Of a stretch of DNA of 6,939 nt, positions 5,644-6,939 are shown piece by piece. The notes below the pieces were generated by a model that searched no databases, was not told the DNA's origin, and saw only the letters and a program-made list of their open reading frames with translations. Numbering within the stretch: the first letter of the stretch is position 1; each line of letters begins with the position of its first letter. The stretch is from Elusimicrobiota bacterium. Its GTDB lineage: Bacteria > Elusimicrobiota > Elusimicrobia > UBA1565 > UBA9628. Location of the stretch: NCBI GenBank assembly GCA_028717525.1, contig JAQUNT010000121.1:1-6939 (forward strand), in the 5' to 3' direction. The position numbers and the translations under genes were made by a program.

Positions 5644-6662
5644 TTGGAGGTCCTCCCTGGGAGCCGCGCCGCGTACTGCCGGATGTAGTATCGGCGGAAG
5701 CCGCCCTTCCCCTTGAGCGGCCGCCACCACGCCTCGTTGGCCCGGTACCAGTCCACGGTGGCCTGGAGGGCTTGGGTGAAGCCATAGGCGTGCCGGAAGC
5801 CGAGGCTCTTGAGCTTGGAGCAGTCCAAAGCGTAGCGCCGGTCGTGCCCCGGCCGGTCCGGGACGCGGCGCACGAGCTCGGGCCCGATCCCCATGAGCGC
5901 CCTGACCCGCTCGATGAGCTCCCGGTTCGCGCAGGAATGGGTCCCGCCGATGTTGTAGACCTCGCCCGGACGGCCGCGGCGCAGGACGAGCTCGAGGGCC
6001 CGGGCATGGTCGAGGACGAAGAGCCAGTCCCGGACATTGCGGCCGTCGCCATAGAGGGGGAAAGGCTCTCCGTCCAGCCAGTTGGTGATCATGAGCGGCA
6101 GGGCCTTCTCGGGGTATTGGTAAGGGCCGAAATTGTTGGAGGCCCGGGTCACGACCGCGGGCAGGCCGTGGGTCCGGACATAGGAGCGCACCAGCAGGTC
6201 CGAGGCGGCCTTCGAGGCGGCGTACGGGCTGTTGGGCTCCAGGCGGTCGCCCTCCCGGGAGAGCCCCCGGGCCACGCTGCCGTAGACCTCATCGGTGCTC
6301 ACGTGCAGGAAGCGGCCGGCTCTGCGGCGCAGGGCCGCGTCCAGGAGGACCTGCGTGCCGATGACGTTGGTGCGCAGGAAGACCGAGGCGTCGAGGATGG
6401 ACCGGTCCACGTGGGTCTCGGCCGCAAAGTGGACCACGGCCTCGGCTTCCTTCATGCACCGGTCGACGACTTTGGGGTCCGCGATGTCGCCCCTGACCCA
6501 GCGGTAGCGGGGATGCCGGGACAGGTCGGCCAGGTTGGCCGGGTTGCCCGCGTAGGTGCGCAGGTCGAGGTTGACGACGCGGGCCCGCCGGTCCGCGGCC
6601 AGCATGTGCCGGATGAAGTTCGAGCCGATGAAGCCCAGCCCCCCGGTGACCAGCAGGCGCAT
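5640..6662 (-). CDS. rfbB: dTDP-glucose 4,6-dehydratase (340 aa)
   Basis: Converts dTDP-glucose to dTDP-4-keto-6-deoxyglucose, the branch point to dTDP-rhamnose and other deoxysugars (also called RmlB). It is an extended short-chain dehydrogenase/reductase with the NAD-binding TGGLGFIGS (6-14, GxxGxxG), GDI (58-60), HFAAETHVDRS (78-88), STDEVYG (122-128, with the dehydratase Thr-Asp-Glu triad), catalytic YAASK (Y147, K151), NNFGPYQYPEKALPL (176-190) and GDGRNVRDWLFVLDH (205-219). Length is typical; a short basic tail follows residue 320. The ATG directly follows the TAG of the upstream epimerase with no gap, and there is no strong ribosome binding site, so coupled translation is likely. The usual partners rmlA, rmlC and rmlD are not in the window and must lie elsewhere if rhamnose is the product. 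Confidence 0.95.
   Translation of the reverse strand: MRLLVTGGLGFIGSNFIRHMLAADRRARVVNLDLRTYAGNPANLADLSRHPRYRWVRGDIADPKVVDRCMKEAEAVVHFAAETHVDRSILDASVFLRTNVIGTQVLLDAALRRRAGRFLHVSTDEVYGSVARGLSREGDRLEPNSPYAASKAASDLLVRSYVRTHGLPAVVTRASNNFGPYQYPEKALPLMITNWLDGEPFPLYGDGRNVRDWLFVLDHARALELVLRRGRPGEVYNIGGTHSCANRELIERVRALMGIGPELVRRVPDRPGHDRRYALDCSKLKSLGFRHAYGFTQALQATVDWYRANEAWWRPLKGKGGFRRYYIRQYAARLPGRTSK
5652..5658 (-). promoter_or_regulatory. Ribosome binding site of tdk, inside a small palindrome
   Basis: AGGGAGG on the minus strand, 8 bases before the tdk ATG, lies within the last codons of rfbB. The site is part of the palindrome GGAGG-A-CCTCC (5656-5646), so a short hairpin could hide it unless ribosomes finishing rfbB melt it. 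That would enforce coupling of the two genes. Confidence 0.6.
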
Positions 6663-6939
6663 CTAGGCGGCGACGGCCGTCTTTCGGCCGCGGAAGTAGC
6701 GCTCGACGAAATAGTCCCAAGTGTCGCGCAGGCCGGGCTCGAGCCCCATCACGGGCTTGTAGCCCAACAGCTTGCGGGCCTTGGAGATGTCCGCGTAGGT
6801 CTTGCGCACGTCCCCCCTCCGCATTGGGTGATGCCGGCCCTCCAGGCGCCGTCCCACGATGTCCTCGATGACCGCGCTGAGGTCGAGGAGGGAGTAGCAC
6901 TTCCCCTTGGCGATGTTGAGGTTCTCTCCGACGCCCCTC
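6663..6939 (-). CDS. NAD-dependent nucleotide-sugar epimerase/dehydratase, C-terminal part
   Basis: The last 91 residues are present; the start lies beyond base 6939 (first complete codon ends at 6938). The visible sequence has GENLNIAKGKCYSLLDL, the nucleotide-sugar binding stretch corresponding to GEVFNIGGG...S in extended short-chain dehydrogenases. It is followed by RRGDVRKTYADISKARKLLGYKP and a C-terminal helix, LEPGLRDTWDYFVERY. The GDVxxTYADISKAxxLLGYxP pattern is typical of GalE/WbpP-type UDP-sugar 4-epimerases and UDP-glucuronate epimerase or decarboxylase relatives. The NAD-binding and catalytic half is missing, so the exact substrate cannot be assigned. It stops with TAG immediately before the rfbB ATG, which places it in the same operon. 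Confidence 0.88.
   Translation of the reverse strand, partial: RGVGENLNIAKGKCYSLLDLSAVIEDIVGRRLEGRHHPMRRGDVRKTYADISKARKLLGYKPVMGLEPGLRDTWDYFVERYFRGRKTAVAA

Noticed and set aside
5047..5730. Start of thymidine kinase at 5730 (227 residues)
   Set aside because: It would overlap rfbB by about 90 bases with no support; the ATGA junction and AGGGAGG favour 5643.

Overview
All seven genes run on the minus strand, so the window is best read from right to left. It is GC-rich, tightly packed and has no tRNA, rRNA, insertion sequence or CRISPR array that I can see. The best guess is a free-living Gram-negative bacterium, most likely of the Elusimicrobiota or a neighbouring deep lineage. I infer this from the style of the two pilins (a PQYFKVVEKGRVAEV-type N-terminal helix in tandem copies) and from several large GT-C-type membrane proteins close together. 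It is recognition from memory, not a database result.

Right block (6939 to 3263), a compact probable operon: the C-terminal end of an extended short-chain dehydrogenase/reductase (nucleotide-sugar epimerase), then dTDP-glucose 4,6-dehydratase (rfbB/rmlB), a type II thymidine kinase (tdk), and a 602-residue membrane protein with a TMTC-like GT-C domain followed by about four TPR repeats. The junctions are TAG immediately followed by ATG, an ATGA overlap, and a 25-base overlap. These four genes are very probably co-transcribed and translationally coupled. Two act in nucleotide-sugar supply, one in thymidine salvage (dTMP being the precursor of dTTP and so of dTDP-sugars), and one is a likely sugar transferase that uses lipid-linked donors.

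Middle block (3262 to 2112): two tandem, nearly identical type IV pilin-like genes, each with a strong AAGGGAGG ribosome binding site. The upstream copy is preceded by an AT-rich element with two imperfect repeats of about 20 bases. The downstream copy ends in two consecutive strong hairpins: the first has the stop codon in its loop, and the second looks like an intrinsic terminator.

Left block (2111 to 1): a 585-residue polytopic membrane protein of a recognisable but uncharacterised GT-C-like family, overlapping by one base (TGATG) with the start of a family 39-type glycosyltransferase cut off by the window edge.

Taken together, two pilin genes sit between three different GT-C-type membrane proteins and downstream of nucleotide-sugar genes. 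A working hypothesis is a surface glycan or pilin-glycosylation locus. The gene calls are ordinary and well supported; the functional link between the blocks is inference.
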